A stretch of 64,000 nt of DNA from Adineta ricciae. Its lineage: Eukaryota; Rotifera; Eurotatoria; Adinetida; Adinetidae. Shown here piece after piece: positions 38,901 through 51,212 of this stretch. The position numbers and the translations under genes were made by a program. Location: positions 1 through 64,000 of the forward strand of contig CAJNOJ010000371.1 of NCBI GenBank assembly GCA_905250025.1, read 5' to 3'. Each line of letters opens with the position of its first letter. Within the stretch, counting starts at the first letter, position 1. Under the pieces are notes generated by a model. It searched no databases. It saw nothing but the letters and a program-made list of their open reading frames with translations, and was not told the DNA's origin.

Positions 38901-41044
38901 TCTAAATCCTCTTTTCATACTTTGATAACCGATGTCAATTCATACTGAAGATTATTTTGAAACGGACAGCAATACCGAAATACTTCCATACTGTGTAATT
39001 TAGCAATGATTCTTAAATAAAAACATTGATCGTCTATGTATTCTCCTGAAAATGTGTCTTTCAATTACGTTAAGAGCTGTTCCAATCGTTCAATGGCGAT
39101 TTTATTATTCGCTGGAAATAATTCTCGAATTCTCGTCAATTGTTTGAAACAATGATTGAGAAACAAGGTAAACGCTTCGGTTAGCATATCAGTTTCATCT
39201 CGAGTCAATGCTGTTGACTTCCATGTTCGTTCTAATTGTTCCGTAACAGAGAGTAATAATTTATTCGTCAACGGACGTTGCAAATGTTTCTTTGAATACG
39301 CGATCCAACGACACATCGACCGCTGAGTATCGGTAATATCGCCTTGGATCGCATGTTGATGCAAAATTGTTTCAGCATCACGCGATAGTTCGCCAGTCCA
39401 ATGATTTTTCTCTCCCTAAAAATTATATTTTATTTAAAGCAAGTAATTATCTATTGAACGGATGTTATTTGTCGAGAAAACAAACTAATTCAGACCTTGA
39501 ATTTGTTTAATTCATGTTCGATAAATATTTGTAAAAGTTCAACATGTTGTTTAATATCTGTCCAATTATCTTCTTCGGGGATTCCTCGGTCTTCTCGGGT
39601 TGTTAATTTCGCTCGAATGTGAATTTGACCACGAACTTTCGAGTTTTCACTCCGGCCTTCCAAGGAAAACCATTTGTCGATGCCAATTGACGGAATTTCC
39701 TAAAAGACAAACAAATGTGTTCACGAGTAAGCGTTCACGACGACCTACGCTGATTTTCAAGTTCACAGAACCCAAGAAATCGTCTATATGGGAACCTTCG
39801 GTCGAACAATTCGTTCGTGCAGATTGAGCAATTTGTTTGAAATATCGATTGAGTCCTTTAAAACCTTGCACTTCATTCAATTTCTTTGCCGCTTCAAACA
39901 CGGAGAATTCATCATCGTGATCCCAAATATCCAAATGAAATGTTTCAGTTTTTCCACTTTCGATATCGCTTTTCAAAAAAAAGAAAAGAAAAAACGTAAA
40001 TAAGAAGTTTCGAAAGAAAAGCTTCACGTACAAACGAAATTTCTCCATCCAAACTGGATTTAGCGTCGCTTTCTTCACATCAGTCGTTTGAATATATTTC
40101 GCTGGAAGTTTATCTTTTAGAACATTATGCGGACTCGAGCCCGTTGTCGACGTTGTTTTCTCCCGACCTTGTGCTCGACGAATTGTGGATTTGCGAAAAC
40201 TTTTCAAACGCTTCATAAAACCAAGTTTGTGGTCATTAGGAGAGTTTGCATTCGCTCCTTCTTCATCCGATGATACGCCACTTGTGCCTTGCTGTGGTAT
40301 CACAAACTTACGGATTTCCGGAACGATGCCCAACATACAATATGGATCAGAAAATCCTACGGAGAATCGAATTCGAGATAAAAGAAAAACACTAAAATTG
40401 GTTATACCGTTTGTATCTTTGGCCTCTAAGTCTTTCGCTTCGACTATTTCAACATTTAAAATCAATATAGGTGGCTAGAAGAGAAAAAACACGATCATTA
40501 ATATTGCAAATCTCAAATAGGGAAACAAACTTTTTCTTCATTTGCTTTGGCTAATAAACGTTGATGATCTTCATTTGATAATCCAAATGCTTCTTGAGCA
40601 TATGCGTACAAATCGTTCTCTCCTCCACTGTGCTTCGATGTCGTTGTACCAATTTTGTGTTTGATGGTATATAAAGTTTCGATATAAAGTAATTCAAATT
40701 CACTTTGTGTTAAACCTTTCGGTCGTTCACCAAATGTTAAGCGAAATTCCAGAGGACTTTTCTCGACCTCAATTTCTCCCTGAACAAAAAGTCAACAGAT
40801 GTATGCGCACAACATCAATCGGTTACCTTACCTCTTTTTTGATCTTCTGTCGTCGTTGTTCATGTTTCTGTGCAACTGCTTCGAAGTTTTCCAAAAATGA
40901 ATGAACACCTTCATTCTCAAACCTGCACAGAAACGAAAAAACGATGTAAAGAACGTATTCACTTTTCGTTCTTTATTGCAAAACTATCTACCTCTTCGAG
41001 AGCGCAGCAGAAAATTTTGATTCTTGTTGAGGCGATAAGAGCAT
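35989..41044 (-). CDS. BAIAP3-like: BAIAP3 / Munc13-4 (UNC13D)-like exocytosis protein, C2-MUN-C2
   Basis: About 24 exons and roughly 1,200 residues. Start at 41044 (MLLSPQQESKFSAALSKR); first exons 41044-40992, 40922-40832, 40779-40531, 40474-40408, 40356-40032, 39968-39749, 39699-39496, 39415-39069. The first C2 domain spans ILILNVEIVEAKDLEAKDTN to FHLDIWDHDDE, with a Ser-rich insert typical of BAIAP3 after SDPYCMLGI. The middle is the MUN/MHD region (FYNISFKKIDGK; YHMYFGAAVKKW; ITDRIYQILSKVV). The second C2 contains LSCKNLKPCDSNGLSDPYVE, KKTLNPLFNEKFEF and VMDHDLMW, with the Ca2+-binding Asp set intact. These proteins prime secretory or dense-core vesicles through SNAREs. Length and the insert favour BAIAP3 over UNC13D. 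Exons near 38.9 and 36.6 kb are the least certain. Confidence 0.88.
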
Positions 41045-41136
41045 TATAAACTTTGTTTATACTTATATTTTATGCGTCGTAACAAGTCAATACAAGAACA
41101 TATAAGAAGGAGGAATTTTCTTTTAGTCTACGTTTT

Positions 41137-41168
41137 TCTCTCTCTCTCTCTCTATCATTCGTCATTCT

Positions 41169-41199
<31 letters not shown>
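41137..41199. repeat. (TC)n microsatellites upstream of the BAIAP3-like start
   Basis: Two pyrimidine dinucleotide tracts, 41137-41153 and 41173-41199, lie 93-155 bp upstream of the BAIAP3-like ATG (minus-strand gene, so read as GA repeats in its promoter). Confidence 0.85.
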
Positions 41200-41206
<7 letters not shown>

Positions 41207-41787
41207 CGAAGTATCATAATATATATATGTAGTTTTTGCTTGATTACTATTGAAGCAAAGAACGACGAAGAGAAAAATATATATCTCAATAGCAGAATGA
41301 GAACACTTTTGCAAATGAAGAGTGCATAACAAAGAGAAAGAGAACATCAAACATAGTGGATTGTCATGATCCTTTTTATTAAATACAATGTTGATTATCA
41401 TGCAGATTCGATGTTTTTCCGAGAGAATTTATTGGCTATTTTCTGTTGAATTCGTCAAACAAGTTTGACGATATCATTTTAATATTTCCCACGTATAAGA
41501 ATCACACATAGCCCACTAGATTTAATAAAGCTTTCAAGTGTGCGTGTGTTTTAGTAACGCCTTTAAGCAATTATATATATTTAAAGAAGTAATTATAATG
41601 TGATAGTTAATCTTAATTCCACTGAAGAAGAAAAAAGATGATGAGGACGTTGACGAACAACCAATGTGAAAGTCTGCTACTAAGTCTATCTGAAGATCAG
41701 ACCATGATGTTTTTCTCTTCTTCTTTCTCTCTCTTTTGATTTCCGCGTGGCGACAGAAAAGTATTTCTACCCGCCTTGTTCACTCGT

Positions 41788-41848
41788 NNNNNNNNNNNNN
41801 NNNNNNNNNNNNNNNNNNNNNNNNNNNNNNNNNNNNNNNNNNNNNNNN
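41788..41848. other. Assembly gap (N run)
   Basis: 61 undetermined bases. The true length is unknown. The sequence immediately after the gap is repeated in inverse orientation at 43088-43154. Confidence 0.99.
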
Positions 41849-43154
41849 ATCAACACTCATCTGTCGTACAATGACAGATTAATCTCATAAAATGACTCAT
41901 TCATTGGTAACACTTCCTATCAACTGTTAATATATATATATATATATGAACTTGACCTCTGGGACTTTTAACTACGCACTTTCTTCTGCCAGAGATAATT
42001 ATCTTAATGGAAGCAAGAGGAAAAACTATCTTTTTACGAAATTTAATTTGATTAGCAAGAAAAGCTCGACAAGCATTTCCTTCTCTTTCTCATTGGTATT
42101 TAACTTTTAAGACAATCAGTTAGTCAATCGACTGAAAGCACATTGAAGTTACTTTCAATGTCAAGACGTGATTAATAATTCGAATGATATTCTGGCATGA
42201 ACTTTCGAATCAAAGATAATTAACTTACTTGGCAAGTAAAGCATCAGACCAACGTCGACCGCGCATGTGAATTCGTTCCATATATAGAAGAAAGTCTCTA
42301 GATTTGCAATGAATGTTAATGATAAATGTCAATGACGATAGATGAGTGTATTAGAACGTGTGTTATGAATGTCGGTGTCGTGTCTTGCAGTTTGTTCTTA
42401 TTCTCCATTGAAATGCATTGTGTTCGTTATTGTCGTTCCCTTTTTGTAGATTGAATGTTTTCTCTTCACGCTTACTCATGAAGATCTTTATCTTTGTTGA
42501 GTAACGCTACTTCGTCGACGTTCTTAACTAAAGAAATAACATACTGACTGACATAACTGACAAACGACAACTAGCGGAAAAAAGAAAAATGAATAACAAA
42601 TAATGGAAGATTTTCCTGTTGTTATCATTCGAGATAACATTGTCGAGAAGAGAAGTTCAAGAACCATCAAACCTGTTTCTCAATACGCAACTCATCATAA
42701 TTTCCACCCGAAACTGCTCGATTTATTCTCATCATTAGACACCATCATAATTACCGAAATTTGATTATTAATCTTTCGAACGTGACTCTTTTTTCAGGGT
42801 TTTTTCCTCATCGATCGAGTGAATAATCAAGTGAAATGACGTTGTTCAGCATGCGCTGATTTGTGACATCGATTTTTCGATGAATGTCGACTTTGAGATG
42901 CATTAGAAACTCTCCGGAAGTGGCTAATTAGAAAGCATGTTTGCTCCAAAGAATGCTTCATTTAAAAAAAAAGACACGAAAAGATCTATGAGAACTAAAG
43001 AAAGCGACGTTCTTTGTTTAGCGAACGCAGTGAACAGAAAAGAAGCGTAGAATATTGTGAATAGTAATAGTCAACAAGTATTAATGTAAGTGTTACCAAT
43101 GAATGAGTCATTTTATGAGATTAATCTGTCATTGTACGACAGATGAGTGTTGAT
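41849..43154. repeat. Inverted repeat pair flanking 1.17 kb
   Basis: 41849-41915 is the exact reverse complement of 43088-43154 (67 bp, no mismatch seen). The left arm begins at the gap, so the repeat may extend into it. The interior has no coding sequence. It may be terminal repeats of a non-autonomous transposon or an assembly artefact (contig end folded on itself). Confidence 0.8.
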
Positions 43155-43264
43155 GGTGTTTCTCCATTGAGATTTACACGTGAAGAGACAAAGTTTCTAA
43201 GGACCAAAATCAGTTTCGATTGCATCATACAGTTTATTTATGAAAAAAACTCATGAATAAATTT

Positions 43265-44356
43265 TTAACGCCATTGATAATAATAGACCCAATCGATTTC
43301 CATTCGACGAGGGAAAATATTTTCATCCAGCCCTTGAGCTCCACCCCTGAGCAACAATATTTTCTCTAAGAATATCCAAATTATCGAAGTACTTACCAGG
43401 AACCACCGACAGCAATGTTAAGTAAAACAAAGAACGGTTTGTCAAATGGCCTAAGCGAGACATTCGAGATCAAAATGAAATGCTACACAAGAAGTTTACC
43501 ATGTTGTCCAATCTCCATGCTTGTTCCAGATAAAGATTCTTGTTTGAAATGGATTACCTTCATCACCAACGAACATTTCAATTTTATCCACATTCCAATC
43601 GAGAGTGTAGATTTTGAAGTTATTCGTAGCATCACCAACGATAACCGAATTACTTGGATGATTGCCAAGCATATGATTGTTAGCTTTTGTATGAACAGTC
43701 GAATGGATACGTTGAGGATCATAACCAACTTGTTCCATCAAATCAATTTCACCGTTATCGGGCCAGTAGGCACCACCATAATTCTGTCGTTCTGGTAACT
43801 AGTTAGTTTTTGTAAAACATCATGAAAATAGTTTCAGTGAAAACTTTAAGTCGAAGATTTACCATCCAAAGAGCAGGCCATAGACCACGACCAGTTGGAA
43901 GTAAAGCACGGATTTGTAAACGACCATATGTCCATTTAGCTTTACTCTTCATACGAGCAGAAGTAAATCGACGGTTGTCAAAATTCTCCTACAACAAAAA
44001 AATTACATACTCAAGCAGTGAACAAACAACGACGGCCTACTTTTCGTGCTTCAATAATCAAACGACCATTTGCACTTCCTGGAAAAAGCTCACAACGAGC
44101 ATTTTCTCGTCGATTCGATGTATAATATTGTTCTTCGTTATTACCTAATGCGCCAAACATACAATAAAATCATCGGTTCTGATATGGCAATCAAAGAGAC
44201 TTTCGTACCCCAGCCACCACCGCCGACATCGAATTCCCATTTATTTAAATCTACACCGCCATTCCAATCGAAATTATCTTCCCAGACACGCACCCATCCT
44301 GCTTCACCAAACGCTACAACACACCACACACAAATTAAGACTTGATAAGATTTCAT
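43265..44356 (-). CDS. Secreted GH16 endo-beta-1,3-glucanase (laminarinase type)
   Basis: Six exons (44356-44209, 44144-44041, 43988-43863, 43798-43500, 43450-43397, 43346-43265) give 270 residues. MKSYQVLICVWCVVAFGEAG is a signal peptide. The N-terminal WVRVWEDNFDWN...LNKWEF, the NNEEQYYTSNRREN block and FTSARMKSKAKWTYGRLQIRA are typical of clan-B laminarinases. The catalytic signature is GEIDLMEQVG (nucleophile and acid/base Glu). The C-terminal FFVLLNIAVGGSWGG and IDWVYYYQ complete the jelly roll. It would cleave beta-1,3-glucans of algae or fungi, digestive or immune in role. Introns of 50-70 bp show it is a settled nuclear gene. No carbohydrate-binding module is attached. Confidence 0.93.
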
Positions 44357-45234
44357 TCTCTAGCGTATAACTTCAGTGACAATTGGATCAAAGGCTGGTT
44401 TTATACGACTAAATTTCAATTAAAAACAACAAAGAGATCAAAAACGAAATTAAAATATCAAATCCTTGGATATCAATCGAACAATTGAGAAAGAATATTG
44501 AAGAAAAGCACTCCGTTGTCTACGACAGTTATTACTCGAAGCAAAGTAGAACTGGAATATTATCAACGATCGAATTTCTTTTAGTTATTCGTTGTTTTGA
44601 TACAATCATCTCTTTCACACATAGTCTTCTATCTAATCGCCTATATCTTCGGACGATTACATGCACTTTCTGTCTCCTATTTGCACTTTTACTACTACCG
44701 ATCACTTTGTTGCTGACTTGCGAAAGAAAGCTAATATTTTCCTCCATTATTTACCGTTTTGCTCTATAATTATGTTAATTTCGAATTTCCCAAGAGCATT
44801 TATTGCTCTAGACTACAATCTATAGAACCTAATGTGTATTTCGCCTATCAAAAAGTGTGTCATAAAAGTAGTCGGTGACAAAATAATGATCATTGACATC
44901 GCGAAGACGTATTATCTCTTGTTAAATAATTGAACAGAAAGTTTTGAAATCTGTGAAGAAAGTTCCGCAGCACGATGACATTTTCTCGCTTCTCGATCCG
45001 CTCTTTCACACTTCCGCTAATTACAACAAATTCAAAACGTGTTATTTGCTATCGCTATCGAAACAAAAAAAAGATAACATCGTATGTCGATGAGAAACAA
45101 ACGAACAGCTGCTGTTTTTCCTCAATTTATTCGATAATCATCGCGTCTTATTATTTTTATTGCACTGTTGGTTTATTTAATTTTTGTTGAATTTAGAAAA
45201 TAAATAGAATGAATTCATTTCTTTGGTTTTCAGC
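44357..45234. other. Intergenic between GH16 and PHM genes
   Basis: 878 bp, promoter side of the GH16 gene and 3' flank of PHM. Only short ORFs without homology; nothing else recognised. Confidence 0.5.
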
Positions 45235-47093
45235 TTAAAAGACATATTGTTGACGATAGTATCGACGGTGTGGTTTTGTCTTGTGTTGCATCATCATATG
45301 GTGACCACCTTGAACTGGTTCACCAGGCGCTGGGCCATTCGGGGGTGGTGGAATACGAAATGCATCGGCAGGAATTTTATCAATATTTAAACTCTGTAGA
45401 ACAAAAAGGATTCGTTAAAAAAGAATCAACTTTCATAAAGTCCATCTTACTCGATCGTGTGCGAAATAATACGAGGGAGGACCAGCACTTGTGCAAACAT
45501 CATCTTCTAATAAACGATCGCCATCAACCCAATACATCATATAGAAATTACACATTTCGTCATTTCCAGTTGAACCAATTTCAACTGTGCGAGATTGCGA
45601 ATTGAACATTGTACAAACAGCAGCAACACGATCACCTTGTTTGATAGTAACATCACTTCCAGTTGGATAGAACATTTGGGGTAATTGAGGTGAACGACGA
45701 CCGATTTCCGTCCATTCTTGATCATCACCATCGCCACGGACGCGATATCCCGAATTCACAAGACCTTTCATTTACAGATTCTTAATTATCCTCTTCCTCG
45801 AAATGAACATTTCTTACCAAGTTTATGAGCATGAGTGCGAAAAGCAAATGGATGCATAACAATATCTTGTTCAATTTCACAGGCAACTTCAAATACTTCT
45901 AAAAAAACAGCGAAATACCTCGTCATAGGGTCAGATAAAAACAATAAAGCTTGAACTACGAATAATCATGTGCAAAAACAGGAGAGAGAGAGGGGAATGT
46001 GCATTTACCTTCTGTGTGCTTTTTGATATAACCACCAGTTAAAAGGAGAAAAACACCGGCGCGTTTAGGTGTACTACATATATACAGATAACGAACAAAA
46101 GACAAATAATAACGAACATATAAGACACGCAAACGAACAAAGCAGAGAATCCCTTATGAAATCAAATCAATTACCAAGTGAATGAGGATCCATATAACCG
46201 TCAGTTGCTAATAACATAACACCTGCTGTTTTGGAGGATCTTTACAAAAGCATGAATCAAGAGAATAAAAACCCCATATAGTGTATTTTCTCGACATGAT
46301 TACAGCCGATGCAAAAGAGAATAGAGAAAACTAGTTCCACTTACGGTTTAGGAGATGTTGTTAAAACTAAACCAGAACGATCAGTTTCACCAGCTAAAAC
46401 AAACGAAACACCATCTCATAGAGTAACTTCTTTTCCAATCAACTACCTTCGAATTTCTCCAAATTGGCATAATGGACTTGTAAAACAAGATATTTGATAG
46501 ATGTCGATCCGCCAACCTTGAAGGCAACATCTACAGACAAACAAATATTGCTCTGTCCGTTTCTCAGAAAGAAAAGATAATTTCATACCTTCGGGTAATT
46601 CGGTCTTGTCAGCATCTAAAGCCCACGCATAGATAATAGTTGTGCCTGATTTACATGTTGGTCCATTTCTATATTTTTGTTTGGAATGATCATTTGCATG
46701 AGACATTTCACCACAATTCCAAATTTCGTCATCACTACCCGGTTCCGAACATCCGAAAAGTAAAATATGATGAGCATCTTTCGATGTTGCTGATGGATTA
46801 AAAGCAGCTAAACAATGCAAATGCAAAAATAAGAAGTCATCAAAGAAACTATGAAAATCAATACGTACTGATGTAAGTCGGTTGGTTTTCATTCATTTTA
46901 AATGCTGTACATAAATAATCATCGACCTAAGAGATTTGTCTCAAATTACATTTTGATTGTCAAAGTCGGATCGACTTACATGTTCAGCACGAGCGTCAGG
47001 CATGAGAATATCCATGGTATTCGATGCATCATTTGCTGTGATTAGTAAAATCAACGAGGACAAGCTTATAATGACAGATAAGAAATTCGTCAT
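45235..47093 (-). CDS. PHM: Peptidylglycine alpha-hydroxylating monooxygenase (PHM), monofunctional
   Basis: Exons 47093-46980, 46926-46869, 46807-46589, 46530-46447, 46393-46345, one of two alternative 65-nt exons, 45898-45818, 45764-45451 and 45393-45235: 380 residues with signal peptide MTNFLSVIISLSSLILLITA. All copper ligands are visible: HH in KDAHHILLFG, His in LVLQVHYAN, HAH in FRTHAHKLGK and Met in DEMCNFYMMYW. The motif SPQLPQMFYP is near-identical to vertebrate PAM. The enzyme hydroxylates the C-terminal glycine of secreted peptides, the first step of neuropeptide amidation. No lyase (PAL) domain follows, as in insects with separate PHM and PAL genes. The tail is Pro- then His/Met- and Arg-rich. 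Confidence 0.94.
46009..46073 (-). other. PHM alternative exon B
   Basis: 65 nt with the same entry and exit phases as exon A, encoding TPKRAGVFLLLTGGYIKKHT. Acceptor ATATGTAG, donor GTAAAT. Using A and B together would shift the frame into a stop, so they can only be used one at a time. Confidence 0.8.
46175..46239 (-). other. PHM alternative exon A
   Basis: 65 nt, entered in phase 2 and left in phase 1, encoding SSKTAGVMLLATDGYMDPHS. Acceptor TGTAAAG, donor GTAATT. Homologous to exon B at 46009-46073 (shared AGV-LL-T-GY core), so the pair arose by tandem exon duplication. Joins in frame to 45898. Confidence 0.8.
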
Positions 47094-48552
47094 TTTGATT
47101 CTAAAAAAGGTCAAAGTGAGAGCAGTCTCAAGAGCAAAACAAGAAAATATGAGTAATGCGCCACCATCGATCGAGTACTTGTAGAGCGATCCTCGTCAAC
47201 ATCATGGTTATTTCCCATTCGACAAGATTCCACGGCATTATTATCGTGTTCTACTGTAGTTGTCGTTACAAACGCATGAGAATAGAATAGAACAGAAACT
47301 CGACGCCAGCTATTTCCTTCTCTCTCTCTCTCAATGGTAAAACCTATCGAAGCTTCTTTTCCTATTTGTTAATTGAAACTTGTCGATTGATTGCATGTTG
47401 TGACTGAGAGAAAAAAACGCTAACTTCTTAATGAGCAGTAGAATATTGTTCATTGATTGAGAGAATCCCAAATAAATTGTATATTACATCACAAAATTCA
47501 ATTATGCTGACTAGACAAACTTTCGATGATGCTTCAAAGGAAGATATCAATCCACTGACTTGTTCCTTTGTGTCGAAATTTCATCGTTGATATTTGAAAC
47601 AAAACGATTATTCTATTTGAACAGCAAATATGCTTTTTATAAATTTGTCTTCGCTATTTGCATATGAAAATGAGTCGATTTCAATACATTCATACATGGC
47701 AGAATGAAGAAATGAATAGAAGACAAGTTCACATTGTAGAACTGGAAGCATTAGGAGCATTGCGAACAATGACCTAATCATCGTCTCTTGATAAATAACA
47801 AATCGATTTTGTTTTTCCGGTTGGAAATTATTCATTAAAGACAGCTGACACAAGCATTTTTGGATTGAAACATTTCTTTCTGTTTCTTTGTCAATAGTAG
47901 TCGAACATAACGAGAAGCAAAATAAATACTTCGACGACAGTTTTGAAAAAGAAAGGAGAAGAAAATGGTAGTGTGTATGTGTGGCTCAGCGATCAACATT
48001 TTCAAAAAAAAGTAATACAAACCTTTCCCATCATCATCGATGCTTCTAATGCATTTCTCTCCTTTCTTTTTCTTTTTCTTCTCCTCTTCGTGTTCAGATA
48101 TAAAACGAACGGTAAAAAAGAAAGAGAATTCATTAAATTTCAATCTCTTCAACAGCGAACAATACACACAACTACAGTAGGAGTGACGTAAAGGTGAGAA
48201 GAGAGAATAAAAGTAAACCGATCTGTGTAACATTTGTATCATGTGGCTCTTTTTCCTATACCTCCCTCCCTCTTTTTGCTTCATAATCCGACTAGGTAAG
48301 TCGGAGTTCTTTTCTTGGGCTCTTTTTCATTCGAATCGCTGATCGAAGATTATTTATCGTACAAAGTCGATTAGGAGAGAAAAAAAATCAAAATGGTTTC
48401 GTCTACCATTATGAGAAGAATCTCATATGTAAAACAGCAGCTGCAATTTTCGACGATCGTTTACAGAAGAGGAAGAACCGAACAATTCGGAAGAAATTCT
48501 TTTTCTAGATTAATTATTTGGCGAATAAATGTAAATTTCACTCTCATCCTCA
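47094..48552. other. 1.46 kb divergent intergenic region, PHM / HEXD
   Basis: Shared upstream region of two divergently transcribed secretory-pathway genes. Purine- and pyrimidine-rich runs near 48050 and 48260. No gene recognised. Confidence 0.5.
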
Positions 48553-50619
48553 ATGTTTCTAATTCGTCGACTTAAAGCCTGTTTATCACGGACATCTTTA
48601 GCTGCTATTCTTCTTCTTACATCTGTATTTATTGTATTTACTTGTGCAAAGTATCTCTATCAAACAGATCATCAGCAGTTTAGACCTGTCCAAAGGCAGT
48701 TAATTAAAAAGCATGTCCATCATCACGAGCATCAACATAATCCTTCTTCTGATCCTGAAGTAAATCTTTCTGCGGGAAATGACAATGAAATATCTATGTG
48801 ACTTGTTTTTTTTTCATTAGAAAATCGTTCAATTGAATCTGGAACCAATCGAGCAAATCTCCACCTTGGAAAAACGTCGTTTGCTTCAACAGAATGACTC
48901 ATCTATTCAATTCGAAACAACGAAAATCGGAACGAAAACGATATCTCTTATTGTTCATTTCGATCTTAAAGGTGCTGCACCGAAAATTTCCTACTTCGAG
49001 CAAATTTTTCCACTGATACGCAAATGGGGTGCAACAGGAGTCTGTATGGAATATGAAGATATGTTCCCATTCGATGGAATCGTTAGTTCGGCTAAACATA
49101 AACAAGCCTATACAAAAGAAGATATCGAAAAAATTAATAATTTAGCTGAAAGGAATCACCTGGACGTCATGCCACTTTTACAAACTTATGGTAAGTTGAG
49201 TTGATCAGATAGACGAAAGATTTGTCTCTTTGTAACTAACGACAAACTATTCGATTTTTATTCAAGGTCATTTGGAGTTCTTGTTAAAATTGGAAGAATT
49301 CAGTGATTTACGTGAAAATTCTCGGTATCCTCAAGTAATCTCTCCCTGTACAAATAAAACCTATCCAGTTCTCTTCGCAATGATTGACCAATACCTTGCA
49401 TTACATCCGAATATGCGATTATTTCATATCGGTTTTGATGAAGTTTATTATTTCCTTACTCATCCCGATTGTGAAGAGTTTCGTCGTTTAACTAATATTC
49501 AATCTCAATATGATTTATTCGCACACCATCTCAACATCATCGTGAATTACATTCGAGCGAAAAATCCAAATTTACAGTTATTCATCTGGCATGATATTTT
49601 GCAAAATTTGAACATGGAAACATCGATGAAATATAAATTATTTCAAACAGTGACTCCTGTTTTGTGGTCATATCGTGAGGATATGAGTGTCGAAGGATTT
49701 GTCAGCGGACCACAGGCGACTACTTTTGGAATGTATCGTAGTTTGTGGGGAGCAACGGCATTTAAAGGTTCTACACATGAAGTCGCGACTACGAGCGATG
49801 TTCGACATCACTATGAAAGTAAGAAAAAGTTAAAAATGACAGCAATCAAAAATCTAGTTTCTGATCTAGATCAAGTCTCGTGGATTAAGCAACTGAATGG
49901 ATATATCCCAACAAAATGGAAAAATTTTGATGGAATTATCATCACTGGTTGGTCACGTTATGATCATTTTCTATCATTGTGTGAACTATTACCTTATTCA
50001 ATTCCATCATTAGCATACTCATTGGCTGCTTGGAAAGAGCCGTTTAAAAGTCTTCCACATATGGATATATATACAAATAAACAATTGCAAACTTATGTTC
50101 AGAAAGAACTTCAATGTTCAGAAACAATTCATTTTACTTCGCATGAACACGCGATTAAGCCACCACCAAAGTACGTTTTGTGCTTCTTTTAATTCGAAAA
50201 AAATATTCCAATCAATTGTTTTCAGATGCAAATACCCTGGCTATGATGTTTATCACGCATTGATTTCGTTGCCGGCGCTTTGGACTGAGGTTCAACGAGC
50301 TGAATCGTTTGTTGATAAATATGTGACTGATCTTCATGTGAAATTTGGATATATTCATGTGAAACGCGGCGAAGAATGTTTAGAAAAATTGAAACCAGCT
50401 GTGCTTCAATTGCAACACTTTATTAAATCATTTCGAGGGGTAATGGACGAAATATTTCCTTCGCAAGTTGCTGTTGAGTGGTTGGAGACATATTTTATGA
50501 AAAACTATCGAGCAGTTGTTAAACGATATCACTTTATTCAACGTGCCGTTAAAGAACAGAAATCGTGGTTGCCGAGACCAATACCTGACGTGGATAAACT
50601 TGACGAAAATGAAACATAG
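48553..50619 (+). CDS. HEXD: Hexosaminidase D-like GH20 glycosidase with N-terminal membrane anchor
   Basis: Exons 48553-48759, 48821-49190, 49267-50170 and 50226-50619 give 624 residues. A short basic N-terminus is followed by a hydrophobic span (TSLAAILLLTSVFIVFTCAK) and a His-rich stalk, i.e. a type II signal anchor. The catalytic barrel starts LIVHFDLKGAAPKISYFEQI; GVCMEYEDMFPF, LDVMPLLQTYGHLEFLLK and the catalytic pair in HIGFDEVYY match HEXD-type GH20 enzymes (Asp-Glu for substrate-assisted catalysis). The C-terminal ~150 residues are helical. Expected to remove terminal beta-N-acetylhexosamine; the anchor suggests a Golgi or surface location, unlike the mostly soluble human HEXD. Gene intact, introns 55-76 bp. 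Confidence 0.9.
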
Positions 50620-50864
50620 TGAATAGAAATTTAGCTTCGAGTTCGTGATAATGGACCCGGTGAATTTTGTTTTTATTATTTATGTGTATTTGACTTCATG
50701 ATGTTTTTTTTTCGAACTTGAATATTGTGTGTGAGAGTTGCGACGTTTGAGCTGTACGGAAATACACATGCACACGCTCATTCACCGAGAACTAAAAATA
50801 AACAGCTAGGTGAATGAAAGAAAAACAGATAAAACGTATCTATCTTAGAGACCTGCAAGGGTAC

Positions 50865-50997
50865 GAGAAGTGGTACCCTAACCCTACCCGTAAAAATGTA
50901 AACCCGCCCGACCCGACCCTAATTTTTAAAATCGTACCCGAACCCGCCCCTACCCGTACGGGTACCCTACCCGACGGATAGGGTAGGTGCGGGTCGC
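50865..50997. repeat. GC-rich degenerate TACCC/CCCGA repeat
   Basis: A tract of variant pentamers and hexamers (ACCCT, ACCCG, GGGTA) including the palindrome CTACCCGTACGGGTA near 50955, in AT-rich surroundings. It looks like a short foldback or satellite-like insert. It immediately precedes dispersed repeat copy 1. Confidence 0.6.
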
Positions 50998-51005
50998 AGT
51001 ACTCT

Positions 51006-51212
51006 ACTTCAAAAAAAAGTTATTATTAAAATCAAAAGATTTTCAAGCTCTTGATCACATATTTCGTATCAATGACGAGGCAGTCATAACTTTTGACTAG
51101 CGAACCATCGGCACAAATCCTTTTGGCTTCCTACTAGTCCCATTGAGGTCTACCCGTGATCAAAATATGAGCCGTAAAGCGAGTGGATACTGCGGGTACC
51201 TCCTTCGTGAGT
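51006..51212 (+). repeat. Dispersed ~0.2 kb repeat R1, copy 1
   Basis: Runs from ACTTCAAAAAAAAGTTATTA to GGGTACCTCCTTCGTGAG. It is about 95% identical to 58392-58600 (direct) and a little less to 57093-57316 (inverted). No ORF; no RNA polymerase III box recognised. A non-autonomous transposon is the likely nature. Confidence 0.8.

Noticed and set aside
50865-50997. Telomeric repeat array
   Set aside because: Units are degenerate and not a regular hexamer, and the tract is only about 130 bp inside gene-bearing DNA.
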